Source: an uncultured Clostridium sp.
Lineage (GTDB): Bacteria > Bacillota > Clostridia > Lachnospirales > Lachnospiraceae
NCBI GenBank assembly: GCA_900555045.1
Contig: USJW01000113.1
Span: 1 to 15,622, forward strand
Direction: 5' to 3'
Length of the DNA stretch: 15,622 nt
The position numbers were made by a program, and so were the translations under genes. Positions 1 to 6,953 of the stretch are shown here, piece after piece. The notes beneath the pieces are model-generated. The model had not been told where the DNA came from. It did no database searches and saw only the letters and a program-made list of their open reading frames with translations. How positions within the stretch are numbered: the first letter of the stretch is position 1; each line of letters begins with the position of its first letter.

Positions 1-15
1 CCCCCCCCCCCCCCC
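1..15. other. Homopolymer C run at the left edge
   Basis: Fifteen consecutive C bases open the window. Read on the minus strand they are a G run that ends the sequence. The preceding ~45 bases, although still open in the kinase frame, no longer look like a GHKL domain. A G-run tail of this kind is typical of two-colour sequencing read-through built into a contig end. A real phase-variable tract cannot be excluded from this sequence alone. Confidence 0.6.
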
Positions 16-692
16 ATACCAATATTCAATTCACTGCAGCCCATAGCGGTGCCGCCTGCCTGAACCGAGATCCTCCGGTCACTCTCAGGGACGGCAAGGC
101 TGGCCTCAATGGCATTGTCCAGCAGATTTGAAAAAGCGCTGCACAGATGATAGTCCGCTATGCCCACCTCCTGAGGAATCTGTATTTTATAAGTATATGG
201 TATATTGTTTTCCTGACACATCGCAAATTTCTCCCTTAAAACAACATTCACAATTGCATTGGCACAAAAGCTGCGGTCCCACTCCTCGCTTGCCGTAAGG
301 CCCGGCCTCCCCGCTTCTCCCTCGCCCGCCCGGTCTTCCAGCACGTTTCTCGCTGCCGACAGCTCTGCCGAAAGGCTCTCATACAGCCGCTTCGCATCCC
401 TTCTCATCTCCTGCCCGGCCTGCTCGTGCACCTGTTCCATGTGAATCAAAAACTCCTGTTCCTCCAGCTGTGCCGCCATCCGCTCCCGCCTCCTCTGAAG
501 CATATGGATGACAACCAAAGCCATGTCCAAGAGTACGGTGAGAATCACCAGTTCTATGTAAATAAAATTCCACGCTGGGGTCATGTGGCTTTTTACTGAG
601 CAAAAAAGTAAAAGGAGCAGCGCCAGCTGAAGCGCGTACACGGCAAAAGCCACAAAGCGCACCACTTTGTACCGCCTGTCATTTTTTTTCAT
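1..692 (-). CDS. GHKL-domain sensor histidine kinase, catalytic partner, 3' part missing
   Basis: About 230 codons are visible before the window edge. Two hydrophobic segments lie at residues ~10-32 and ~41-64, followed by a charged, coiled-coil-like stretch (~66-120) and the start of a GHKL ATPase domain. The domain shows an X-region-like stretch at ~143-162 and a clear N-box, NLLDNAIEAS, at 189-198. The family (AgrC/LytS/CitA-like kinases) phosphorylates a partner response regulator. At the place where the phospho-acceptor box (R-H-D-x-x-N-H) should be, this protein reads MRRDAKRLYESL (96-107), so the histidine is absent. Start: ATG at 692 with AGGGA six bases upstream. It overlaps the end of the upstream gene by 14 bases, implying translational coupling. 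The G1, F and G2 boxes lie beyond the edge, and the last ~18 residues may be corrupted sequence. Family assignment is firm; the 'partner' role is inference. Confidence 0.85.
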   Translation of the reverse strand, partial: MKKNDRRYKVVRFVAFAVYALQLALLLLLFCSVKSHMTPAWNFIYIELVILTVLLDMALVVIHMLQRRRERMAAQLEEQEFLIHMEQVHEQAGQEMRRDAKRLYESLSAELSAARNVLEDRAGEGEAGRPGLTASEEWDRSFCANAIVNVVLREKFAMCQENNIPYTYKIQIPQEVGIADYHLCSAFSNLLDNAIEASLAVPESDRRISVQAGGTAMGCSELNIGMGGGG

Positions 693-1617
693 CCCTCGTC
701 CCTTCATCGAGCAATTGCCTAAGCTCCCCTAAAATTTCCTCCGCCCTGCGGATATCGCCTGCGCCTGCAACCCCGGAGGCCGTGCTCAGCAGATTCTTAA
801 AATCATGCCTGAGATGGTGAAGCCTCCTGTACTCCCGCTCGATCTGCGCGTAGTGCTTGTAAACCAGCTGATTTCTCCTCTCGCACGCCGAGAGGCGCTC
901 CCTCATCCGCTTCACCTCCCCGTCCTTCAGATATCTCACCAACAGCAGCATGATGCCCGCGGCGAACACAATCTGCAGAGCCACAAAAACGTACCACATA
1001 TGGTCGGTCACCACTTTGGAACTTTGCAGATTCACCAGGAATACCGCCCAGAGCAGAAAAAGGAACTGGATCACCAGCGCCAAGAGAAGCATCCGGCGCT
1101 CTCTTCGCTCGTCAAAATCATTTCCGCGCCCCCTCCTGTTCCTAAGCCCCCAGTACACACGCAGCAACAAAATCTGTGCGGAGTAGGTGACCAACGAACC
1201 CTGCATAAATTCCCGGCTGCCAAATTCCCCTGCCATCCGGACCACGTCCCGCCCCAAGGCGTGAAACACTCCGAGCACAAAAAGATCTCCGACCAGGGAA
1301 ATCAGCATATTGATGCCGAACACGCACAAGATCTCCACCATACTCTTTTCTGTGGCTTTCCTCGTCACCCCGTACAGGATGCCCATAAAGAACGGCAGCT
1401 GCAGCGCGGAGAAGAGCTTCGAGCCCGAAAGTCCCCACTTGCAAAATCCCGACAGGGTAAACACGGCACAATAGGTCAGCCACAGCCGTCCCTTTTTCCA
1501 GCGATTAGGGGTTGGCCTTACGACCGCCCAGAAGACGGCCGTCTGGACCACCGACAACAGCACTATCTCAGCGATGATCCCCGCGCTTTTCATCCTCACA
1601 GTAAATATCCCCCCCAT
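679..1617 (-). CDS. Membrane sensor protein with histidine-kinase H-box but no ATPase domain
   Basis: 312 aa. Roughly seven hydrophobic segments (about residues 13-33, 44-60, 68-84, 93-118, 138-157, 176-197, 206-230) are followed by a charged helix and a textbook dimerisation/phospho-acceptor motif, LRHDFKNLL, with the candidate phospho-acceptor His271. The protein stops at residue 312, straight after the second helix of this domain. The ATPase domain that should follow in AgrC-like kinases is missing and is instead encoded by the next gene, which overlaps it by 14 bases. This is not a simple frameshift, because the downstream gene has its own start, ribosome site, membrane segments and coiled coil. 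Start is uncertain: ATG 1617 would leave a leader of only ~8 bases after the -10 box, so GTG 1599 or ATG 1593, preceded by a G7 run, is also possible. Substrate or signal unknown. Confidence 0.82.
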   Translation of the reverse strand: MGGIFTVRMKSAGIIAEIVLLSVVQTAVFWAVVRPTPNRWKKGRLWLTYCAVFTLSGFCKWGLSGSKLFSALQLPFFMGILYGVTRKATEKSMVEILCVFGINMLISLVGDLFVLGVFHALGRDVVRMAGEFGSREFMQGSLVTYSAQILLLRVYWGLRNRRGRGNDFDERRERRMLLLALVIQFLFLLWAVFLVNLQSSKVVTDHMWYVFVALQIVFAAGIMLLLVRYLKDGEVKRMRERLSACERRNQLVYKHYAQIEREYRRLHHLRHDFKNLLSTASGVAGAGDIRRAEEILGELRQLLDEGTRDEKK

Positions 1618-1631
1618 CTGTCATCGCGGCT

Positions 1632-1660
1632 ATTATAACATCAGTTTCCGGGTTTGACAA
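1632..1660 (-). promoter_or_regulatory. Sigma-A promoter for the split kinase genes
   Basis: On the minus strand TTGTCA (1660-1655), a 17-bp spacer, then a perfect TATAAT (1637-1632). It lies between the terminator of the polymerase operon and the kinase genes, so those two genes are probably their own transcription unit. The predicted transcript start is near 1625. Confidence 0.75.
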
Positions 1661-1664
1661 TTGT

Positions 1665-1704
1665 AAAAAAGACCGCACAGCTTTCACATATAAGCCGTGC
1701 GGTC
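1665..1704 (-). terminator. Intrinsic terminator of the polymerase/YolD operon
   Basis: The minus-strand transcript forms a stem GACCGCAC / GTGCGGTC (arms 1704-1697 and 1678-1671), extendable to 11 pairs with one mismatch. It is followed directly by six T residues (1670-1665). It sits 25 bases after the YolD-like stop codon. Confidence 0.88.
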
Positions 1705-1729
1705 CGCTAAGAACAACATAATTCACCGA

Positions 1730-2176
1730 TTAACCCTCTGCCTCCCAAAATATCCCCCCATCCATATCCACAATATCCTCCACCAAAATTCTCTCCCCAT
1801 CCTCAAATATCAACATCCCCTCATAGCTTTGTATCTTTTTCACCCTGCCGCGGGCCGTCACGTAGCTTCCGCCCTCCTTCCGCTCGTCCGCCACAAAGTA
1901 TGTGACCGTGATCTCGGGCTGCTCGCCGAGCCGGGCCGCCAGCACGGCCAGCTTTTTGTCCAGCGCCTCCCGCTCATTCTCGTCCAGCTCCACCCGTTGA
2001 TCCGTCAGGCGCGCCGTCTCCTTCACGGCCGACTCGTACCCGGTCAGGGCCGCAAACGGGGAAAACTGCGCCGCGCGGTCCGACCGCTCCATGTGGGGTC
2101 TGGACAGTGAGACGTGGTGGGGCAGATCGATGATGTCGTCGTAGCGGTTGGGATCGTCCGCCTCCCTCTTTGTCAT
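1730..2176 (-). CDS. YolD-like protein
   Basis: 148 aa, soluble. The N-terminal half carries the family signature around residues 28-58 (H-x-E-R-S-D-R-A-A-Q-F-S-P-F-A-A-L-T-G-Y-E, then E-T-A-R-L-T). The C-terminal half has the usual pattern of short beta strands ending in an IVEDI-like segment (here ILVEDIVDMDG). In Firmicutes YolD-family proteins are habitually encoded beside UvrX/UmuC-type polymerases and have been proposed as UmuD-like accessory subunits; the biochemical role is not established. Its ATG overlaps the polymerase stop codon (ATGA, 2176-2173), and its ribosome site GGAGG lies inside the last codons of the polymerase gene. That indicates coupled translation and a shared complex or pathway. 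It is the last gene of the operon and is followed by a strong terminator. Confidence 0.85.
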   Translation of the reverse strand: MTKREADDPNRYDDIIDLPHHVSLSRPHMERSDRAAQFSPFAALTGYESAVKETARLTDQRVELDENEREALDKKLAVLAARLGEQPEITVTYFVADERKEGGSYVTARGRVKKIQSYEGMLIFEDGERILVEDIVDMDGGIFWEAEG

Positions 2177-3705
2177 GCCTTATGCCCTCCGATCTGCTTG
2201 TTGCGCTCCACGGTCATGGCCCCGTCCTGAAGGTTCATGCCCTTTAGCACCGCATTTTTTCCGAACTTTTTCTTGATATCAAGCATCGCCTTCTGCATCT
2301 TCTTCTCCCGCGCTAGCTCCCTCTCCTCCTGCTCCCGCTGCCGCTTTTGCGCCTCGTAGTCGGTGAACAGGTTCAGCTGCTCGAAGGTCTCCTTGGCCCG
2401 TGCGCTCCCCTCCTCCTGCACGTGGGTGGCGGCGACCGTCACCCGGCGGACCAGCAGGTTTTTGTCCGTGATCCGGTCGTAAAGCTCCAGCACCGCCTGC
2501 ATGATCAGCCGGGTGGAGGATGTCTTTTGCCTCAGATTCGCCGTCCCGTGCGCGTGCTTCGGGACCTGGCGGCCATAGTGGTCCGTCACGACCGGCCCCT
2601 TGTACCGGCTTTTGATCTCCGGCCGGGTCAGGTTCTCAATGTCGTACCCGATGGTGAGCACAATCTGGTCCGTCACCAACCCCTTGTCCACCAGGTCCAG
2701 CACCAACAAATCCGTCATCTCCTGGACGATCAGCCTGGCCTTCCCATTCTCGTAGGGGCACTGTAACACCTGCCCGGAGCCGATGCTGTTCTCCTTGGGC
2801 TTGTAGGCCTTGATGTCCGCAATGGTGCAGGGCTCGTAGCCCCAGGCGTGGTCGATGAGGAGCTCCGCGTTCACGCCGAACAGCCGGTATAATAGGTCCT
2901 CGTTGTAGTAATCCCCGGCGCCTCCCAGGGAACACCTGGCGATATCCCCCATGGTGTGAAGGCCCACCTCCTCCAGCTTTTTGGCGTATCCCCTTCCCAC
3001 CCGCCAGAAATCGGTGAGGGGCCTGTGGGTCCATAGGAGGCGGCGGTAGGACTTCTCGTCCAGCTCGGCGATCCGAACCCCGTTCTCATCCGGCTCGATC
3101 CGCTTGGCCACAATGTCCATGGCGATCTTGCACAGGTACAGGTTGGTCCCGATCCCGGCGGTGGCCGTGATCCCCGTGGCCTCCAGCACGTCCAGGATCA
3201 TCTTCTTTGCCAGCTCCCGGGCCGTCAGGCGGTAGGTGGACAGGTAGCTGGTCACATCGATGAGCACCTCGTCGATGGAGTACACATGGATGTCCTCCGG
3301 GGCGATGTATTTCAGGTAAATATTGTAAATTTTCGTGCTGTAGTCCATGTAGAGAGACATGCGCGGCGGCGCGGCGATATAGTCCAGGGACAGCGACGGG
3401 TCCGCCTTCAACGCCCGGTCATCCCAGGAGCTCCCCGAGAACACATGCCCCGGGGCCAGCTGCCTGCGCCTGGCGTTCTCCTCCTTCACCCTCTGGATCA
3501 CCTCAAACAGCCTGGCCCTCCCGGGAATCCCGTAGGCCTTAAGGGCCGGTGAGACCGCCAGGCATATGGTTTTCGCCGTGCGGCTTGTGTCCGCCACCAC
3601 AAGGTTCGTCGCAAGCGGATCCCAGCCGTGCTCCACGCATTCCACCGACGCGTAGAACGTTTTTAAGTCGATCGCGATGTACGCGCGCTCCCCCTGTGTC
3701 TGCAT
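2173..3705 (-). CDS. uvrX: Y-family (UvrX/UmuC-like) translesion DNA polymerase
   Basis: 510 aa. It copies across damaged template bases with low fidelity. The palm metal ligands are visible: Asp13 in AIDLKTFYASVE and Asp145-Glu146 in VYSIDEVLID. Fingers residues of the family (S-R-T-A-K-T and L-K-A-Y-G-I-P-G-R) lie at 41-64. A helix-hairpin-helix-like segment occurs at ~233-256 (FWRVGRGYAKKLEEVGL). QLNLF at 443-447 matches the beta-clamp-binding pentapeptide, so the enzyme should dock on the replication clamp. A basic, charged tail (450-485) follows. Start ATG 3705 has AAGGAGG upstream. It is 20 bases after the 125-aa gene and overlaps the YolD-like gene by 4 bases. No LexA-type box (CGAAC-N4-GTTCG-like) was found in front of the gene or of the operon, so damage induction is not evident. 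The label UvrX is by family; close paralogues exist on mobile elements. Confidence 0.93.
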   Translation of the reverse strand: MQTQGERAYIAIDLKTFYASVECVEHGWDPLATNLVVADTSRTAKTICLAVSPALKAYGIPGRARLFEVIQRVKEENARRRQLAPGHVFSGSSWDDRALKADPSLSLDYIAAPPRMSLYMDYSTKIYNIYLKYIAPEDIHVYSIDEVLIDVTSYLSTYRLTARELAKKMILDVLEATGITATAGIGTNLYLCKIAMDIVAKRIEPDENGVRIAELDEKSYRRLLWTHRPLTDFWRVGRGYAKKLEEVGLHTMGDIARCSLGGAGDYYNEDLLYRLFGVNAELLIDHAWGYEPCTIADIKAYKPKENSIGSGQVLQCPYENGKARLIVQEMTDLLVLDLVDKGLVTDQIVLTIGYDIENLTRPEIKSRYKGPVVTDHYGRQVPKHAHGTANLRQKTSSTRLIMQAVLELYDRITDKNLLVRRVTVAATHVQEEGSARAKETFEQLNLFTDYEAQKRQREQEERELAREKKMQKAMLDIKKKFGKNAVLKGMNLQDGAMTVERNKQIGGHKA

Positions 3706-3725
3706 GGGGCCCTCCTTTCCTGCCG

Positions 3726-4103
3726 TCAGCTCTCCATCAGTTTCTCGATCTCCTGCCGGTCATACACCTCGCACTCATCCCCCTGAAGCGTTGCCCCTAA
3801 CGTCTCCGCCAAATCCCGCATCGCCAGAAGCTGCCTGCAATCCCGGTACGTAAAAAACGGGCACTCCCCCTCCTCAAAGACAAGAATGGTCTTTTTGCCC
3901 TCCCCGTCGGTGTACTCCAAAAATGGCCCATAATCGGCTATCATCGCATCTCCCTGCGGCGTGGCAATCAGGACCTCACCCGTCTCATCAATCCGAAACT
4001 GATGTGGTTCGACTGGCAAAATCCCCCTGACCTCATCCAGTGTGATCGGATTTTCGTCGTCAAGCCAGCAGGCTTCCCTTGTAATGTGAATATCGTACCC
4101 CAT
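3726..4103 (-). CDS. Small acidic protein of unknown function
   Basis: 125 aa, no signal peptide or membrane segment, strongly acidic. It opens with MGYDIHITREACWLDDENPIT. This opening (M-x-Y-D-I-x-I-T-R, then W and an acidic patch) resembles a loose group of small hypothetical proteins often found near immunity or contact-dependent genes, but I cannot assign a named family. It starts 5 bases after the stop of the Imm26-like gene. Its ribosome site GAGGAGGG is made of that gene's last codons, so the two are translationally linked. It precedes the polymerase gene by 20 bases. Function is not known; an immunity or accessory role is a guess from position. Confidence 0.7.
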   Translation of the reverse strand: MGYDIHITREACWLDDENPITLDEVRGILPVEPHQFRIDETGEVLIATPQGDAMIADYGPFLEYTDGEGKKTILVFEEGECPFFTYRDCRQLLAMRDLAETLGATLQGDECEVYDRQEIEKLMES

Positions 4104-4108
4104 TGTAT

Positions 4109-5305
4109 CTATCCCTCCTCACTTTTTATTAGCCGCCCAAACCGATTGGCGTAGGCCGCGTACTCCGCTCTTGTCATGCCGCCGTGCAGACGGTTAAACG
4201 CGTCAAACGTGGTGTCTTCTGGAACCTCGAAGTACTTAAACGCGACCTGCTCCAGCTCATCCAGGCCGTCCTTCACCGGCCCGCCCTCTAACGCGCGCTC
4301 AAACTCCAGCCGGTTGACCCCGAAATGGCAGCCGTGGCGCAGCAGCCGGTTGTCCATGAGCGGTTTTGGAACGCTTTCTCTATAGTCCCGGACAATGATC
4401 CCCAGTCCCCAGCAGAGCCGGACATAATTCCGGTTTCGGGCGCTTAAGGACCGCCCCGCCTGGATCGGGAAGTCGATGTCCGTCTCCTCCAGGCGCTTGC
4501 TCCCGACAATCTCATATCCACCCCAGATCACCTGGTTGTCCATCATGATGAATGTCCGGCCGAGCGGGTGGGCGGTGATTTCCTCCACGCGCATGTCCTT
4601 GTCCGCGGTTTTAAACAGGTACAGCCGCACCAGCAGGCATACCCCCAGCGTCGAGCCCAAAATATGCTCCTCCCTGAGCAGACCGTCCTTGTCCATTTTC
4701 CCGATCTGCCCGATAATCAGGCCAAACCCGTAGTGCTTGAGGTCGACCTCAAAGCGGAAAATATCCCCGTTAAAATATTTCACCGTGCGGTGCTTTGCGT
4801 TCTTCATCCGCTCCACCTTCTCAAAATACCCCGGAGGGCAGGCGGCGGTGAACCCGTCCATCCACTCCCGAAACGCGGCCAGCGTGTCCACGTTCCCCGG
4901 AAACACAATGGGAAGGCTTATGCAGTTTCTCGTGTTGCGCGCCACCAGCTCGGACCCAAGGCCCGGGCGGGAGAGGTTCATCCAGAACGAGCAGCCCGTG
5001 GGGCGCATGGCCGAGATGGACGTGTAATTCAGCTTTTTCTCCTTGCCTCTCTGCGTGCGCGCGAGCACCACCTTTCGCTCACGGGTGTGGATCTCATTGT
5101 CGTTCTCATCATAGTCGAGAAAATTTTTATATTTTTCCCCGGACAGTGTGCCAAGGGCTATGGTTTTTCGAATGACATCCCCCTCAAAGTATACCCAAAA
5201 TCCCGGTTTTACCTCAAAGCGCTCCCATTCTGCCCGGATGGGCTCCAGCCCGAAATACCGGCGCTCCTCGTTGGTCAAAATTTCAAATTCAATCGGTCTG
5301 TCCAT
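4109..5305 (-). CDS. Imm26-like protein, 398 aa
   Basis: A soluble protein with two parts. The C-terminal part contains KYFNGDIFRFEVDLKHYGFG (177-196), which fits the pattern of the immunity protein 26 family (G-D-I-F ... Y-G-F-G-x-I). The N-terminal part (FEVKPGFWVYFEGDVIRKTI, ~30-49) has a similar look and may be a diverged second copy. Imm26 proteins neutralise polymorphic toxins; no toxin or secretion gene is present here, so this would be an orphan. I chose ATG 5305 because GGAGGGGGAG sits just upstream. An in-frame ATG at 5353 lacks a ribosome site and lies essentially at or upstream of the predicted transcript start. First gene of a four-gene operon that ends with the translesion polymerase pair. 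Assignment to Imm26 is by motif only and could be a related fold with another role. Confidence 0.6.
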   Translation of the reverse strand: MDRPIEFEILTNEERRYFGLEPIRAEWERFEVKPGFWVYFEGDVIRKTIALGTLSGEKYKNFLDYDENDNEIHTRERKVVLARTQRGKEKKLNYTSISAMRPTGCSFWMNLSRPGLGSELVARNTRNCISLPIVFPGNVDTLAAFREWMDGFTAACPPGYFEKVERMKNAKHRTVKYFNGDIFRFEVDLKHYGFGLIIGQIGKMDKDGLLREEHILGSTLGVCLLVRLYLFKTADKDMRVEEITAHPLGRTFIMMDNQVIWGGYEIVGSKRLEETDIDFPIQAGRSLSARNRNYVRLCWGLGIIVRDYRESVPKPLMDNRLLRHGCHFGVNRLEFERALEGGPVKDGLDELEQVAFKYFEVPEDTTFDAFNRLHGGMTRAEYAAYANRFGRLIKSEEG

Positions 5306-5341
5306 GCAGCTCCCCCTCCGGCCCGTCCTGACTTTAACCTT

Positions 5342-5371
5342 ATTGTAGCACAACGCGCACCAAAAAGTCTA
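5342..5371 (-). promoter_or_regulatory. Promoter of the Imm26-like/polymerase operon
   Basis: Minus strand: TAGACT (5371-5366), an 18-bp spacer, then TACAAT (5347-5342), preceded by TGC as an extended -10. It is the only recognisable promoter ahead of the four closely spaced genes 5305 to 1730. No LexA-like palindrome overlaps it. Confidence 0.6.
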
Positions 5372-5402
5372 TTTCTACTTGCGCATGCCAGGCAGAGCGA
5401 CG

Positions 5403-5420
5403 GCGCTGGCGCTCCAGCGC
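5403..5420. repeat. Perfect inverted repeat beside the GH1 terminator
   Basis: GCGCTGG and CCAGCGC separated by four bases (CGCT). It lies downstream of the GH1 terminator and ~32 bp upstream of the -35 box of the next operon. It could be a second stem of the termination region or an operator; nothing further supports either role. Confidence 0.5.
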
Positions 5421-5424
5421 ATCC

Positions 5425-5462
5425 AAAAAAAGGGGGCCGGATCTCATTCTCATCCGGCTCCC
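5425..5462 (-). terminator. Intrinsic terminator of the PTS-GH1 operon
   Basis: The minus-strand stem pairs GGGAGCCGGAT (5462-5452) with ATCCGGCCCCC (5442-5432), with one internal mismatch and a 9-base loop. Seven T residues follow (5431-5425). It starts about 10 bases after the GH1 stop codon. Confidence 0.87.
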
Positions 5463-5472
5463 TCTGTTCTGT

Positions 5473-6936
5473 TTATCCCAAATCCTCCCCGTTGCTCTCG
5501 ATGCACCTCTTGTACCAGTAAAAGGAATCCTTCTTGTACCTCTTTTTGCTCCCCTTGCCCTCATCGTCCTGGTCCACATAGATCACGCCGTAGCGCTTGC
5601 TCATCTCCATGGGCCCGCAGGACACGATGTCGATGAATCCCCACATGGTGTAACCGATCAGATCCACGCCGTCCTGCACCGCTTCCCGCATCTGCTCCAC
5701 ATGGGCTTTCAGGTAATCGATCCGGTACGGGTCATGGACCGTCCCGTCGCTCTCCAGGGTATCCAAGGCCCCCAGCCCGTTCTCCGCGATAAAGACCGGA
5801 AGCTGGTAGCGGTCATACACCTGGTTTAAGGTCACGCGCAGCCCCACCGGATCCTTCTGCCATCCCCACTCGCTGGATTCCAGGTACGGGTTCTTGTTGG
5901 CCATGACCAGGTTGCCGCTGGTCTTCTCCCATCCCTGCTTTGTGGTGGAAACCTGGGAGAAATAGTAGGAAAACGCGGTGAAATCGATGGTGCCGCCCTC
6001 AAGTATCTCGTCGTCCCCCGGCTCCTTCCGAATGTGGATGTGCTCCTTCTCAAAATAGCGCTCCATATACGCCGGGTATTTCCCCCGCGCCATCACGTCC
6101 AGGTAAAACCAGTTGGAGTACTGGTCGTCCAGAATCATCTGCATCACGTCGTCCGGGTGGCAGGTGGCCGGGTATGTGGTGAACCGCGCGATCATGCCGC
6201 CGATCATGGAGCCGGGAAGCATCTCATGGCCGGCCTTCACCGTCAGCGCGTTGGCGATAAACTGGTGGTGCAGGCACTGGAAGATGGCGTTCGGGTAGTC
6301 CTCCTCCTGATCCTCCACCAGGCAGACCCCGTTGTAGGGGTTGAATCTACCGGCGTTGAACTCATTGAACGGGAGCCAGTAATCCACCAGGGTCCCCAGC
6401 CTCTCAAACAGCGTGGTGGCATACCGGACATAAAAGTCGATGGTCTTTCGGCTCTTCCAGCCGCCGTACCTCAGCACCAGATTCACCGGAATGTTGTAGT
6501 GGAGAATGGTCGCAAACACCTTGATCCCGTACTTGTGGCATTCCTCAAATAAATCGGTGTAAAACCGGAGCCCCTCCTCGTTGGGCAGCGCATCGTCGCC
6601 GTTCGGGTAAATCCGCGCCCAGTTGATGGAGGTTCTGAGCACCTTTACGCCCAGCTCGTGGAACAGCCTGATGTCCTCCCTGTAGGTGTGGTAAAAGTCA
6701 ATCCCCCAACGGAACGGGTAGTGGACCACATCCCGATCGGTCAGCGCCCGCTCAAATTTCTCCCCGTTCATGCGGCGGTTTTTGAACATGGCCCGCTCCT
6801 CCTTGGTCCACGCCGCATCAAAGTACCTGAGGTCCTGGGTGTCCAGCCCCTTTCCCCCCTCATCGTAGGCTCCGTCCGCCTGGGAGGCGGCAATGGCGCC
6901 GCCCCACAAAAAATCCTTAGGAAATCCTGTATTCAT
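5473..6936 (-). CDS. 6-phospho-beta-glucosidase, GH1 family
   Basis: 487 aa, the usual length for the family, cytoplasmic. It hydrolyses the 6-phospho-beta-glucoside delivered by the PTS to glucose-6-phosphate plus aglycone (or glucose). The N-terminal GH1 signature FLWGGAIAASQADGAY is at 9-24. The acid/base glutamate is Glu192 in LPFNEFN, and the nucleophile Glu385 lies in FIAENGLG. The phosphate-recognition segment SKRYGVIYVDQD (446-457), followed by a basic stretch and KKDSFYWYK, is typical of the 6-phospho enzymes as opposed to plain beta-glucosidases. Start ATG 6936 has GGGAGGAAG upstream. It begins 17 bases after the PTS gene and ends before a strong terminator, so the two form one operon. 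The exact aglycone preference (cellobiose, salicin, arbutin) cannot be told. Confidence 0.95.
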   Translation of the reverse strand: MNTGFPKDFLWGGAIAASQADGAYDEGGKGLDTQDLRYFDAAWTKEERAMFKNRRMNGEKFERALTDRDVVHYPFRWGIDFYHTYREDIRLFHELGVKVLRTSINWARIYPNGDDALPNEEGLRFYTDLFEECHKYGIKVFATILHYNIPVNLVLRYGGWKSRKTIDFYVRYATTLFERLGTLVDYWLPFNEFNAGRFNPYNGVCLVEDQEEDYPNAIFQCLHHQFIANALTVKAGHEMLPGSMIGGMIARFTTYPATCHPDDVMQMILDDQYSNWFYLDVMARGKYPAYMERYFEKEHIHIRKEPGDDEILEGGTIDFTAFSYYFSQVSTTKQGWEKTSGNLVMANKNPYLESSEWGWQKDPVGLRVTLNQVYDRYQLPVFIAENGLGALDTLESDGTVHDPYRIDYLKAHVEQMREAVQDGVDLIGYTMWGFIDIVSCGPMEMSKRYGVIYVDQDDEGKGSKKRYKKDSFYWYKRCIESNGEDLG

Positions 6937-6953
6937 TCAATTCTTCCTCCCGC

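Noticed and set aside
805..1638. Long plus-strand open frame (277 codons) antisense to the H-box membrane protein
   Set aside because: Composition is rich in His, Pro and Gln as expected from the complement of a membrane protein gene. It has no ribosome site, no domain, and the minus-strand gene is clearly real.
2173..5371. LexA/SOS box for the UvrX-type polymerase
   Set aside because: I looked for GAAC-N4-GTTC-like palindromes ahead of the operon and of the polymerase gene and saw none.
4568..5521. Plus-strand open frame of 317 codons across the Imm26-like gene and the GH1 terminator
   Set aside because: It crosses a promoter and a terminator of minus-strand units, shows no recognisable motif and lacks a ribosome site; it is a GC-driven shadow frame.
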